Shown here piece after piece: positions 26,488-35,105 of a stretch of DNA of 64,000 bases (the stretch's first letter is position 1; every line of letters starts with the position of its first letter). Location of the stretch: the NCBI GenBank assembly GCA_965246795.1, contig CBDFFN010000007.1, forward strand, positions 310,001 through 374,000, written 5' to 3'. The stretch comes from JAJXWB01 sp965246795 (GTDB taxonomy: Bacteria > Pseudomonadota > Alphaproteobacteria > Rhizobiales > Beijerinckiaceae). The position numbers and the translations under genes are program-made. Below the pieces are notes generated by a model. That model had not been told where the DNA came from, did not search any database, and worked only from the letters and a program-made list of their open reading frames with translations.

Positions 26488-26952
26488 TTACGCGGCCTTA
26501 GCTTCCACGACGTTGTCGTTGGACTTGACCGGGCCACCGATCTTGATCTGACGCGGCTTCTGCGCCTCCGGGATCTCGCGCACGAGTTCGACATGCAGCA
26601 AACCGTTCTCGAGTTGCGCGCCTGTGACGAGGACATGGTCGGCAAGCTGGAAGCGGCGCTCGAACGCGCGGGCCGCGATGCCCTGATACAGACTTTCCGC
26701 ACGCGGGCCATCCGCGGGCTGGTCCTTTGCGCCCTTGATCGTCAGCGTGTTCTCACGCGACTCGATCGATAGCTCTTGGTCGGAGAAGCCGGCGACGGCG
26801 ACCGTGATGCGGTAGGCGTTCTCGCCGGTGCGCTCGATATTGTAGGGCGGATAGGACGGCGCTTCGGCGCCGGTCACCTGATCGAGCAAGGAGAACATTC
26901 GGTCGAAACCGACGGTCGAGCGATAGAGCGGGGAAAGGTCAAACGTTCGCAT
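26488..26952 (-). CDS. Hsp20/alpha-crystallin family small heat shock protein
   Basis: A 154-residue IbpA-type chaperone. The start MRTFDLSPLYRSTVGFDRMF is the usual N-terminus. The alpha-crystallin domain runs from about YPPYNIERTGENAYRI to GLLHVELVREIPE, with the conserved AFERRFQLADHV and ENGLL; the tail holds RQIKIGG, the I-x-I anchor. It holds unfolding proteins during heat stress in the cytoplasm. ATG 26952 was chosen; ATG 26970 is possible. A small hairpin at 26993-27008 lies in the leader, but I do not see a confident ROSE thermosensor. Confidence 0.92.
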   Translation of the reverse strand: MRTFDLSPLYRSTVGFDRMFSLLDQVTGAEAPSYPPYNIERTGENAYRITVAVAGFSDQELSIESRENTLTIKGAKDQPADGPRAESLYQGIAARAFERRFQLADHVLVTGAQLENGLLHVELVREIPEAQKPRQIKIGGPVKSNDNVVEAKAA

Positions 26953-27103
26953 AGCAAGCACATCCTTCATCAAGCGATATGCGGCGCATCAACCGGGTTT
27001 ATACCCGGCCGTGAAGCACCGGGGTTGATAGCGCGTCCGCATTCGGCCCGCGCTGACAGCAAGCTGGGAACGGCTCTTTCGATGCGCAAGAGGTTCGTGT
27101 GCG

Positions 27104-28240
27104 TCACCAGCCGCTGATGCGCGGCCAGACCGCCGTAACGCGATTGTCGGCGTCGACGATGTGGTAACGATCATGCTGCGCGCCGGTGGCACAGGCATGG
27201 TTCGGCAGAATGCGAACGCGCGTGCCGACCGGCAGGTCTGGCAACGACGAAGTCGCGCCCGCCCGCTTTGCGACGATGCCGTGCTCCTGATTGGCGTCGG
27301 CGACGATGAGATCATCATAAGGCCGGCCCGATACATCGCACGCGACACCATAACCCTGATCGATTGCTTGCTTTGCAGTGCTACGATCGCGGGACAGTGC
27401 CATCCAGCCGGCATCGACGATGATCCACCCTTTCGCGCGCTGATGGCCGATGACGGTTGCAAGTACTGAGAGGGCAATGTCGTCCATTCTTACGGATGTT
27501 ACGCCGGCTTGGAAGAGATCGCCGAACATGAAGACGCCGGCGCGCACTTCCGTCACGCCGGTGAGATCGCGGGCGTAACGCGCGGTGGGCGTCGAGCCGA
27601 CGCTGACGACGGGACAGGGCAAGCCTGCATCGCGGAGATTCTTCGCCGCCGTAACGGACGCGATGCGCTCGACTTCTGCCGCATCTGCGAGCGCCTGCGC
27701 GTCGTGCAGGGAATAAGAGTCCCCGGCATGCAGCAGCACACCGCGCAAAACTGCGCCGCCGTCTTGCAGACATTTGCCGACCGCGACGAGGGTCTGCGCG
27801 TCTGTCGGCGCAATGCCGGAGCGATGACCGTCCGCATCGACTTCGATCAGCACGGGGATCCTATCGCTGCTCCTGCGCACATGTTCGACGACGGTCTGCG
27901 CCTGCTCGAGACTGTCGAGGATGATCGCGAGATCGACGCCGTCTCTGCGAATCTCGGAGACGCGTAAAAGCTTGGAGGGTGCGATACCGACACCGTAAAT
28001 CATGTCCCGCACGCCATGTGCGGCGAAATATTCCGCCTCCCGCAATGTCGAGACGATGGCCGGCCCGCTTGCATTCGACATCGCGATCCGCGCGACATCG
28101 ATCGATTTTGCGGTCTTGAGATGCGGACGAAAAGCGACGCCGAGCTTTGCCAGATGCGCGCGCATCCGATCGACATTGGCACGCAACTTCGCTTCGTCGA
28201 GAATGAGGCATGGTGTCTGCAGATCTTCCAGCACAGCCAT
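27104..28240 (-). CDS. D-threonine aldolase / D-serine dehydratase-like PLP protein
   Basis: A 378-residue fold-type III PLP enzyme. LQTPCLILDEAKLRANVDRM starts the alanine-racemase-like barrel; RPHLKTAKS carries the PLP lysine, LIEVDADGHRSGI and VSVGSTPTAR are barrel motifs, and the C-terminal beta-domain has LPNHACAT, the His-x-Cys metal ligands of the DSD1 group. Known members split D-threonine or eliminate water from D-serine with a divalent metal. ATG 28240 sits next to AAGGAGA. It is divergent from the MFS gene at 28312 (gap 71 bases), which may carry its substrate. Confidence 0.9.
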   Translation of the reverse strand: MAVLEDLQTPCLILDEAKLRANVDRMRAHLAKLGVAFRPHLKTAKSIDVARIAMSNASGPAIVSTLREAEYFAAHGVRDMIYGVGIAPSKLLRVSEIRRDGVDLAIILDSLEQAQTVVEHVRRSSDRIPVLIEVDADGHRSGIAPTDAQTLVAVGKCLQDGGAVLRGVLLHAGDSYSLHDAQALADAAEVERIASVTAAKNLRDAGLPCPVVSVGSTPTARYARDLTGVTEVRAGVFMFGDLFQAGVTSVRMDDIALSVLATVIGHQRAKGWIIVDAGWMALSRDRSTAKQAIDQGYGVACDVSGRPYDDLIVADANQEHGIVAKRAGATSSLPDLPVGTRVRILPNHACATGAQHDRYHIVDADNRVTAVWPRISGW

Positions 28241-28311
28241 TCTCCTTGACGCGGGATGCGGGACGGCTAACCCTCGCCGCAAGGCCGAAACAGGCCACGG
28301 GGAAACAGATC

Positions 28312-29592
28312 ATGGACGCACAGGCCGACCGGCAGGCAACCCCGAAGGGCGCATGGGGGATCGTCGTCCTCCTGTTCTTCTACATGCTCGTCAATTTCGC
28401 CGACAAGATCGTCGTCGGGCTCGCCGCCGTGCCGATCATGACGGACCTGAAGCTGACGCCGAAGGAATTCGGCACACTCGGTTCGGCCTTCTTCTGGCTA
28501 TTCTCGATCTCGGCCATCGTCTTCGGCTTCGTCATCAACCGCGTGCCGACGCGCTGGGTGCTGCTCGGCCTCGGCCTCGTCTGGTCGCTGTCGCAATTCC
28601 CGATGGTCGGCGAAGTCAGCCTGACGACGCTGCTGATCTGCCGCGTCATCCTCGGCGCCGGCGAAGGGCCGGCCTTCTCCATCGCCGTGCATGCGATCTT
28701 CAAGTGGTTCCCGGATCACAAGCGCACTCTGCCGACCGCAATCCTCGCGCAAGGTTCGTCCTTCGGCATCATCATCGCCGTGCCGATGCTGAACTGGATC
28801 ATCGTCAATCATTCCTGGCACTGGGCCTTTGGCGCGCTCGGCATCGTCGGCCTGATCTGGATCGCTTTCTGGCTCGCCTTCGGGAAAGAGGGTCCGCTCG
28901 AAGCCAAGCCGACGCCGGGCCTCGCCCTGCCGCGTGTGCCCTATGCGAAGCTGCTGTTGTCGCCGACCTTCATCGGCTGCGTGCTGGCGACCTTCGGCGC
29001 CTATTGGGCGCTCTCGCTGGGCCTCACTTGGTTCACGGCCTTCCTGCGCAACCTCGGCTTCAACCAGAGCCAGGCGGGCTATGTCTCGATCCTCCCGTGG
29101 ATTGTCGGCGCTGCGGTGTCGATCGGCACCGGCGTGCTGTCGCAGGTGCTGTTACGTCGTGGCTATTCGACGCGAACGGCGCGTGGAATTCTCGGCGCTG
29201 CCCCGCTCGTCTTCGGCGGATTGCTGCTCGCGCTGATCCCGCAGGTGAGCTCCGTGCCGCTGCAGCTGACGTTTTTGATCTTCGGCTCGGGTCTGTGCGG
29301 CGCGATTTACGTTGTCTGCCCCGCAATGCTCGGCGAATTCACGCCAGACAGCCAGCGCGGCGCGATCATCTCGATTTATGGCGCGCTCTATACGATCGCC
29401 GGGATCCTTGCGCCGGCGGTGATGGGCAATGTGATCGAGGGCGCGGCGACGCCGGCCGAAGGTTACATGAATGGCTATCGCATTCTCTCGATGGTGCTCC
29501 TTGCATCGGGCGTCGCGGGACTCGCGCTGCTATGGCCGGGTGCAGAGCGCGCGCGCATGGCGCGCACCGCGGCGGTGCCGCGCACGGCGTAG
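28312..29592 (+). CDS. MFS transporter
   Basis: A 426-residue protein with about twelve hydrophobic segments. The pattern FFYMLVNFADKIVVGLAAVPIM in TM1 and RVILGAGEGPAFSIAVHAIFKWFP (TM4 and the following loop) is the anion:cation symporter (ACS) type, which includes phthalate, glucarate and hexuronate permeases. The intracellular loop VINRVPTRW replaces the usual D-x-x-x-RR motif A. It is likely a proton-coupled organic-acid importer. ATG 28312 follows GGGGAAACAGATC. The divergent PLP enzyme and the two downstream hydrolases suggest a catabolic setting, but the substrate is unknown. Confidence 0.88.
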   Translation: MDAQADRQATPKGAWGIVVLLFFYMLVNFADKIVVGLAAVPIMTDLKLTPKEFGTLGSAFFWLFSISAIVFGFVINRVPTRWVLLGLGLVWSLSQFPMVGEVSLTTLLICRVILGAGEGPAFSIAVHAIFKWFPDHKRTLPTAILAQGSSFGIIIAVPMLNWIIVNHSWHWAFGALGIVGLIWIAFWLAFGKEGPLEAKPTPGLALPRVPYAKLLLSPTFIGCVLATFGAYWALSLGLTWFTAFLRNLGFNQSQAGYVSILPWIVGAAVSIGTGVLSQVLLRRGYSTRTARGILGAAPLVFGGLLLALIPQVSSVPLQLTFLIFGSGLCGAIYVVCPAMLGEFTPDSQRGAIISIYGALYTIAGILAPAVMGNVIEGAATPAEGYMNGYRILSMVLLASGVAGLALLWPGAERARMARTAAVPRTA

Positions 29593-29627
29593 TCGTTCGC
29601 ATCGCGCGAAGATGGTAGAGGCGGCGC

Positions 29628-30704
29628 GTGGAACTCTTCGCGACGCCTGAAAATCTGATCCCGCCCGGCGCGCTCGTCACGCCGGTCGGCGCGTCCGACG
29701 GCGTCGTGCTGCGCGTCGCGCGCTGGCCGCTTGCGGGCGACGTGCGCGGCACAGTCTGCGTCTTCACAGGCCGCGGCGAATTCATCGAGAAATATTTCGA
29801 GGTGATCGGCGAATTGCTGGAGCGGCGCTTTGCCGTCGTTGCGATGGACTGGCGCGGACAAGGGCTCTCCGGCCGTCCGCTGCACAACGCGCGCAAGGGC
29901 CATGTCGACGATTTCACGTTGTTCGAGCGCGATCTCGGCGCGCTTGAACAGCAGGTGCTGCAATATCTTTGTCCGAAGCCTTGGTTCGCTCTCGGCCATT
30001 CGATGGGTGGCGCGATCCTGCTCGCGCAGGCGCAGAACGGCACGTCGCCTTTCGAGCGCCTCGTCGTGTCGGCACCGATGATCGATTTGCACGGGCTGCG
30101 CTTTCCGCGCGCAATCCGCGCCACGATCGAGATTCTCGATATTCTTGGTTTTGGAAGTTCTTTTATCCCCGGCGGCAAACCGGGCTCGGCGATGGCAAAG
30201 CCGTTTGCGGGAAACATCCTCACGTCGGACGAAGGCCGCTACAATCGCAATGCGGCGATGGTCGCGGCCGCGCCCGATCTCGCCGTCGGCGATCCGACGA
30301 TCGGCTGGCTCAACGCCGCCTTCCGCCTGATGGCGCGTTTTGCCGATCCCGATTTGCCGCGCCGCACGGACATCCCGGTTCTCGCTTTCACGGCGCGCGA
30401 AGACACGCTCGTGTCGAGCCCCGCGATCTCGCGCTACACGGCGGGCCTGAAGACAAGTCTCGCCGTGCCGCTCGCCGGCGCGAAGCACGAAATCCTGCAG
30501 GAGCGCGATACGATCCGGCAACAGTTCTGGGCCGCGTTCGACGCGTTCATTCCCGGCCAGCGCGAGGAAGGCGCGGCGCTGCAGGCCGTCATTTCCGCGC
30601 ATCAGCAAGCTGCCGCCGAACGCGCCGCGCGCAAATGGTGGCGACGATTGTTGCGACGACCGCCGCCGGTTGTCGAAGCCGACGAAGGCTGGAAGGCATA
30701 TTGA
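29628..30704 (+). CDS. alpha/beta hydrolase, lysophospholipase-like
   Basis: A 358-residue serine hydrolase of the PldB/monoacylglycerol-lipase group. Nucleophile elbow GHSMGG (about residue 122), FTGRGEFIEKYFEVIGEL and MDWRGQGLS near the oxyanion region; the Asp in TAREDTLVS and the His in GAKHEIL complete the triad. The C-terminal tail is basic. It would cleave acyl esters such as lysophospholipids in the cytoplasm or at the membrane. GTG start at 29628, with GAGG upstream; it lies 35 bases after the MFS gene and eight bases before the next hydrolase, so an operon is likely. Confidence 0.88.
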   Translation: MELFATPENLIPPGALVTPVGASDGVVLRVARWPLAGDVRGTVCVFTGRGEFIEKYFEVIGELLERRFAVVAMDWRGQGLSGRPLHNARKGHVDDFTLFERDLGALEQQVLQYLCPKPWFALGHSMGGAILLAQAQNGTSPFERLVVSAPMIDLHGLRFPRAIRATIEILDILGFGSSFIPGGKPGSAMAKPFAGNILTSDEGRYNRNAAMVAAAPDLAVGDPTIGWLNAAFRLMARFADPDLPRRTDIPVLAFTAREDTLVSSPAISRYTAGLKTSLAVPLAGAKHEILQERDTIRQQFWAAFDAFIPGQREEGAALQAVISAHQQAAAERAARKWWRRLLRRPPPVVEADEGWKAY

Positions 30705-30712
30705 GGCACGCA

Positions 30713-31585
30713 ATGCGGGCAACGACCGAATTTCTCGACATCGAATATTTCGACGAAGGACCGCGCAATGCGCCGGTCGTGCTGCTTCTGCATGGATGGC
30801 CTGACGATGCCTCGACCTGGGCGAATGTTTCGTCGGCGTCGAATACCGCCGGCCTGCGGACCATCGCGCCGTTTTTACGCGGCTTTGGCGATACGAAATT
30901 TCGCGACGCGGCGACGCTGCGTACCGGCAGTCCCGGTATCCTTGCACGTGATGCTATCGATTTGATGGATGCGCTTGGCATCGAAAATTTTGGCGTCGCA
31001 GGTCACGACTGGGGCTCCAATGTCGCCGAAGCGCTCGCGATCGGATGGCCAAGACGTGTAGCGCGCATCGCGATGCTCTCGACGCCGCCACGGCTCGGTG
31101 GCTTGAGAATTCCGTCTTTCGCGCAGGCCCAACGCTTCTGGTACCACTGGTTTCAGGCGACGAAGCATGGCGAGGACGCGATCCGCAACGACCCGAAAGG
31201 TTTTGCGCGCGTCATGTGGGACAACTGGAGCCCGCCCGGCTGGTACGATGATGCGACGTTCGAAACCGTCGCACGCGCGTGGGAAAATCCGGACTGGATC
31301 GATGTGACGCTGCATTCCTATCGTGTGCGATGGGAAGAAGCCGCGCCCGATCCGCGCGCCGTCGAACTCGAAGCGACGATCCGGGCGATGAAACAACTCG
31401 CGACGCCGACGCTCTACATTTACGGCAGCGTCGATGGGGTGAACCCGCCGGAACTGGCGAAGAATGTTCCGCAGAAATTCTCCGGGCCGTTCGAAGCGGT
31501 GATGCTCGAGGGCGTCGGGCATTTCCCGACACGCGAAGCACCGGACAAAGTAGGAGCAGCGCTGATCAAGCATTTCAAGGTTTAG
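30713..31585 (+). CDS. alpha/beta hydrolase, epoxide hydrolase/dehalogenase-like
   Basis: A 290-residue hydrolase. The HGWPDDASTW oxyanion motif and the elbow AGHDWGSNVAEAL put an aspartate in the nucleophile position, as in soluble epoxide hydrolases and haloalkane dehalogenases rather than a serine. The second acid lies in YGSVDGVNPPE and the general base is the His in LEGVGHFPTREAP. A cap domain with two possible helper aromatic residues (WYHWFQ) lies between. ATG 30713 is preceded by GAGG. It overlaps no neighbour and ends ten bases before the convergent CoA-transferase gene. The substrate is unknown. Confidence 0.87.
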   Translation: MRATTEFLDIEYFDEGPRNAPVVLLLHGWPDDASTWANVSSASNTAGLRTIAPFLRGFGDTKFRDAATLRTGSPGILARDAIDLMDALGIENFGVAGHDWGSNVAEALAIGWPRRVARIAMLSTPPRLGGLRIPSFAQAQRFWYHWFQATKHGEDAIRNDPKGFARVMWDNWSPPGWYDDATFETVARAWENPDWIDVTLHSYRVRWEEAAPDPRAVELEATIRAMKQLATPTLYIYGSVDGVNPPELAKNVPQKFSGPFEAVMLEGVGHFPTREAPDKVGAALIKHFKV

Positions 31586-31595
31586 CGCTTAGGCC

Positions 31596-32810
31596 TCAGA
31601 TCACGCCCTTCGCCGCGAGCGCCGCACGCTCGTCCTCGTCGAGGCCGAGCCAGTCTCCGAACACTTCTGCGTTGTGCTCGCCGATCGTCGGACCGGTACG
31701 TGTGATGCGCCCTGGCGTGCGCGAGAAGCGCGGCGCAACCGCCTGCATCTTCACGGGACCTAGTTCGCTGTCCTCCACCGTCACGATGCTCTCGCGTGCC
31801 GCAAAATGCGGATCGGCGAAGACATCGGCAATGGAGAAGATCGGGGCATAGCCGACCTCGTGCGAGTCAAGCAAAGCAGAGAGCTCGGCCATCGTGCGCT
31901 TCGCCACTTCCGCCGCAACGATTGCATCGATGGCGACGCGGTTTTCCACGCGCGAAGGGTTCGTGGCGAAACGTGCGTCGGCCAGCAAGTCTATCCGTTC
32001 GATCGCTTTACAAAAGCGCTGGAAGAGCGACTGGCTCGATGCCGGCAACGACACCCAGCGATCGTCTTTCGTGCGATAAACGTTGCTTGGCGCCGCATAT
32101 TGGCTGAGGTTGCCCGAGCGTTCACGCACCACGCCAAGTTGGTCGTATTCGATCGGCAGAAAATCGAGCACGCGGAACATGCTCTCGGTGAGATTGACGT
32201 CGATTTCTTCGCCCGGAGAGTCGGGCTCGCGGGCACGCTTGTAGAGCGCGCTGAGAATGCCGATGGCGCCGAAGAGACCGGCGACAGAATCGGCGATGGG
32301 AAATCCGAGATGCATCGGCGGCCCATCGGGATCGCCGCAGATATGCGTGAGGCCCGACATCGCTTCGCCGATACGCGCAAACGCTGGTTTTCGCGCGTAA
32401 GGCCCGGTCTGGCCGAAGCCAGTCACGCGCAGGACGGTCAGCTTCGGCTGCAGTTCGAGCAGTTTTGACGCCGGCAGGCCCCAGCCGTCGAGCGTGCCGG
32501 GACGAAAATTTTCGACGAGCACATCGAAGCGCGGAAGCAATTGCTCGAACAAGGCCTGGCCCTCGGGCTTGCGCAGATCGAGCGTCACACCGCGCTTGTT
32601 GCGGTTCGCGACCTTCCACCACAGCGGCACGCCATCCTTATGCGGGCTTAGGCCTCGCAGTGCATCGCCGCCGCCGGGCATCTCGACCTTGAGAACATCG
32701 GCACCGAGATCGGCGAGCAGCGTTGCAGCCCAAGGCGCCGCAACGACCGTCGAGATGTCGAGAATCCTCAGGCCGCGCAGCGGCCCCTGCGGCTTGGGTG
32801 CTTCGCTCAC
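31596..32810 (-). CDS. CaiB/BaiF-family (family III) CoA-transferase
   Basis: A 404-residue CoA-transferase. Family patterns are LRILDISTVVAAPWAATLLADLGADVLKVE, NRNKRGVTLDLRKPEGQALF, DVLVENFRPGTLDGWGL (with an Asp/Glu region used for the acyl-aspartate intermediate), and SNVYRTKDDRWVSL. It moves CoA between carboxylic acids in the cytoplasm. GTG start at 32810, one base downstream of the binding-protein stop; the three genes LivK-type, NitT-type and this one are tightly packed. Together with the feruloyl-CoA synthase upstream they suggest activation of an imported aromatic or aliphatic acid. The acid is not known. Confidence 0.9.
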   Translation of the reverse strand: MSEAPKPQGPLRGLRILDISTVVAAPWAATLLADLGADVLKVEMPGGGDALRGLSPHKDGVPLWWKVANRNKRGVTLDLRKPEGQALFEQLLPRFDVLVENFRPGTLDGWGLPASKLLELQPKLTVLRVTGFGQTGPYARKPAFARIGEAMSGLTHICGDPDGPPMHLGFPIADSVAGLFGAIGILSALYKRAREPDSPGEEIDVNLTESMFRVLDFLPIEYDQLGVVRERSGNLSQYAAPSNVYRTKDDRWVSLPASSQSLFQRFCKAIERIDLLADARFATNPSRVENRVAIDAIVAAEVAKRTMAELSALLDSHEVGYAPIFSIADVFADPHFAARESIVTVEDSELGPVKMQAVAPRFSRTPGRITRTGPTIGEHNAEVFGDWLGLDEDERAALAAKGVI

Positions 32811-32811
32811 T

Positions 32812-33825
32812 TCAACTGCCGGCCAGTTTGTGGACCGTGTCGAAGAACATGTCCTTCCAGTCCGCCGGCGCCTGCTTCAACGTGCCGATCTCGTGTTTGA
32901 ATACCGCGAAGGGCACAAGCCTGTGCGGCGTCATCGACCATTCGTTCGCGGGATCGTTGAGAATGGCGACGACATCGGTGAGTTCGATCTTGTCCTTCGA
33001 CGCATCGAGATAGAGCTTTGCCGCCGCCGTTTTGTCGGCGTTGATCCAGTCCGTCGCCTCCGCGATCGCCGCGGCGACGGCGTCGTAAGTCTTTGGGTTC
33101 TCGTCGCGGAACTTGCCCGTGCACCACGCAACGATCAACGTCTGCTTGCCGCCCCACACCTTGTAGCTGTCGAGGATCGTGTGAACTTTCGGGTCCTTCA
33201 GCTCCATGAAGGAATAGGGGATCGTCGCGAAATGACCGATCACCTCGCCTTGTCCGCCCATCATCGCCTGCATGGCGAGCGGATGCGAAAGGTTGGTCGT
33301 GTATCGGTCGAAAGCCGCCCATTCCTTCTGCCCCAGCTGGTTCGCCGCTTCGCGTTGAATGGTGATTGCCTGCGGCGACACCTTTGCACCGGGCAGGCCG
33401 ATGCGCTGATCTTGTTTCAGATCGGCGAGGCTCTTGATCGCGGGATCGCGCACGTTGAGCAGCGCCGGCGTCGTGGCAAGCGCCGCGATCGCTTTTACGC
33501 GCAATGATGTGCGCGTGCGGTCCCACAACGTCACGAATGCGCCGATGCCACCGGCGGCGACGTGCACCTGACCTGACAGCAGCGCGTCGTTCTGCACCGC
33601 GCCATCGCTGAACGTGACCCACTTCACTTTCGTATCGGCGAGCCCGCGAGCTGCGAGCTGTTTCTCGACGAGACCACGCTGCTTCATCACCTCGAAGGTG
33701 AGATAGCTCAGGCCGTATTGTGCGGTGAGGCCGACCTCCGCGACTTCGGCGCGCAGGGCCGTCGTCGGGAGGAGCGAAAGTGCGAGTGCGGCGAGCGCGC
33801 CGCGAAGAAAGGCGTGCGCCATCAT
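32812..33825 (-). CDS. ABC transporter substrate-binding protein, NitT/TauT (SsuA/ThiY) type
   Basis: A 337-residue periplasmic protein with a signal peptide (ends LRAEVAEV). The type II (cherry-core) layout with LTAQYGLSYLTFEVMKQRGLVEKQLAARG at the start and SGQVHVAAGGIGAFVTLWDRT is typical of nitrate/sulfonate/taurine-type binding proteins, which as a group also bind aromatic sulfonates and pyrimidines. The start ATG 33825 overlaps the stop of the LivK-type gene as ATGA. No permease or ATPase gene is next to it, so it either uses another system's permease or acts differently. The ligand is unknown. Confidence 0.87.
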   Translation of the reverse strand: MMAHAFLRGALAALALSLLPTTALRAEVAEVGLTAQYGLSYLTFEVMKQRGLVEKQLAARGLADTKVKWVTFSDGAVQNDALLSGQVHVAAGGIGAFVTLWDRTRTSLRVKAIAALATTPALLNVRDPAIKSLADLKQDQRIGLPGAKVSPQAITIQREAANQLGQKEWAAFDRYTTNLSHPLAMQAMMGGQGEVIGHFATIPYSFMELKDPKVHTILDSYKVWGGKQTLIVAWCTGKFRDENPKTYDAVAAAIAEATDWINADKTAAAKLYLDASKDKIELTDVVAILNDPANEWSMTPHRLVPFAVFKHEIGTLKQAPADWKDMFFDTVHKLAGS

Positions 33826-35018
33826 TGCACCGTCACGTCCTTGATTTTGTTCCAGCCCTCACCGTTGAACTGCTGCAGCCGCAGCGTCTTCAACGGTGCG
33901 TAATCCGTTGGCGTCGTGTTGTAGGTGATGCCCGGCAGAAGCGCCGGAGACATCAGCGCTTTCATGTTGGTCGCCTTCTCGACGATCGCCTCTTGCGTGA
34001 GGTTGTCGCCCATCGTGCCGATGATCTTCGTCAGCAACACTGCCCAGGAGTAGGCGATAAAGCCGATCTCGTTGCTCGGATCATCGTTCGGCAGATATTT
34101 CTTCATGAAGGCGCGGAATTCCAGCACGTCCGGATCATTGGCAAAGTCCGGGCTTGATGCCTGCTTGTAGGCGGTCGCGGACACGATGCCCTTGGCATTT
34201 TCGATTCCTGCCGCATCGAGGATCGGCTTGCCCGCCGATGTGCCGACGACAAGATGCAACGGTTTCCAGTTGAGCTCGGCGAATTTCTTGATCACCTGCG
34301 CCGTCTGCTTGCCAAGGCTAACATTGTAGACCGTGTCGGCGCCGCTCTGCTTCAGCGCGATGATCTGCGCATCGAGCGTCGGTTCGGCGATCTCGAAGGG
34401 CACTTCCTTCACGATCATCGTCTTCGCCTTGTCACCGAGCACGCGCTTGAAGCCGGCGACAAAATCCTTCCCGAAGTCGTCGTTTTGCATGAGGATGCCG
34501 ACTTTCGCGTCAGGTTTCGTTTCCATGATGTAGCGGCCGAAAATCTCACCTTCCGTCGAGTAAAGAACGAGAATTGGCGCGGTCCACGGGAAGTCTTTTG
34601 GATTGTTCCACTTCGATGCGCCGGTCGAAAGGAAGAGCTGTGGCACCTTCTTCGACGCAAGATATTTTTGCACCGCGGTTTGCGCGGCGGTGCCGACCGA
34701 GGAGAAGGTGAAGAGTACGCCATCCTGCTCCACCATGCGCCGCGTCGCTTCGACCGTCTTCGGTGGCGAGAATGCGTCGTCGAGTGAGACGAGAGTGATC
34801 TTGCGGCCGTTGATCCCGCCCTTCTCGTTGATCATTCGAAAATAGGCGTCCTGCGCGCGGCCCTCGATGCCATAGAACGAAGCCGGCCCGCTGTAGGGCA
34901 TGGTCTGGCCAATGCGGATCTCCGTGTCGGAGACGCCGGGGCCGTAGTTCTTCTGCGCCGATGCCGCGCTGATCATCGCCGCGAACGCCACCGTCGTGAG
35001 CGCAAACCTCTTCAGCAT
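33822..35018 (-). CDS. ABC transporter substrate-binding protein, branched-chain amino acid (LivK/HAAT) type
   Basis: A 398-residue periplasmic protein: signal peptide to about residue 21 (ISAASAQK), then YGPGVSDTEIRIGQTMPYSGPAS, GGINGRKITLVSLDDAFSPPKT and VLFTFSSVGTAAQTAVQKYL, the type I fold pattern of Leu/Ile/Val-binding proteins. In alpha- and betaproteobacteria many homologues bind aromatic acids. It overlaps the next gene by four bases (ATGA). As for the neighbour, no transmembrane components are nearby. It begins 87 bases after the stop of the feruloyl-CoA synthase gene. The ligand is inferred only from context (possibly a phenylpropanoid). Confidence 0.88.
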   Translation of the reverse strand: MLKRFALTTVAFAAMISAASAQKNYGPGVSDTEIRIGQTMPYSGPASFYGIEGRAQDAYFRMINEKGGINGRKITLVSLDDAFSPPKTVEATRRMVEQDGVLFTFSSVGTAAQTAVQKYLASKKVPQLFLSTGASKWNNPKDFPWTAPILVLYSTEGEIFGRYIMETKPDAKVGILMQNDDFGKDFVAGFKRVLGDKAKTMIVKEVPFEIAEPTLDAQIIALKQSGADTVYNVSLGKQTAQVIKKFAELNWKPLHLVVGTSAGKPILDAAGIENAKGIVSATAYKQASSPDFANDPDVLEFRAFMKKYLPNDDPSNEIGFIAYSWAVLLTKIIGTMGDNLTQEAIVEKATNMKALMSPALLPGITYNTTPTDYAPLKTLRLQQFNGEGWNKIKDVTVQ

Positions 35019-35105
35019 GATCCCTCCCTCGATCTTCGTTTATTGTTTCGACGACCGTAGAGGACAGCTTCGTGCACGAAAAGGTCGCGCGTCACCGTCT
35101 TTCGA

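Noticed and set aside
26953..27103. ROSE RNA thermometer before hsp20
   Set aside because: A single short hairpin is visible but not the multi-hairpin ROSE layout or its conserved motif beside the Shine-Dalgarno.
29969..30712. A 248-codon extension of the second alpha/beta hydrolase upstream of 30713
   Set aside because: It overlaps the lysophospholipase-like gene in another frame and is Arg-rich; the ATG at 30713 has a GAGG site.
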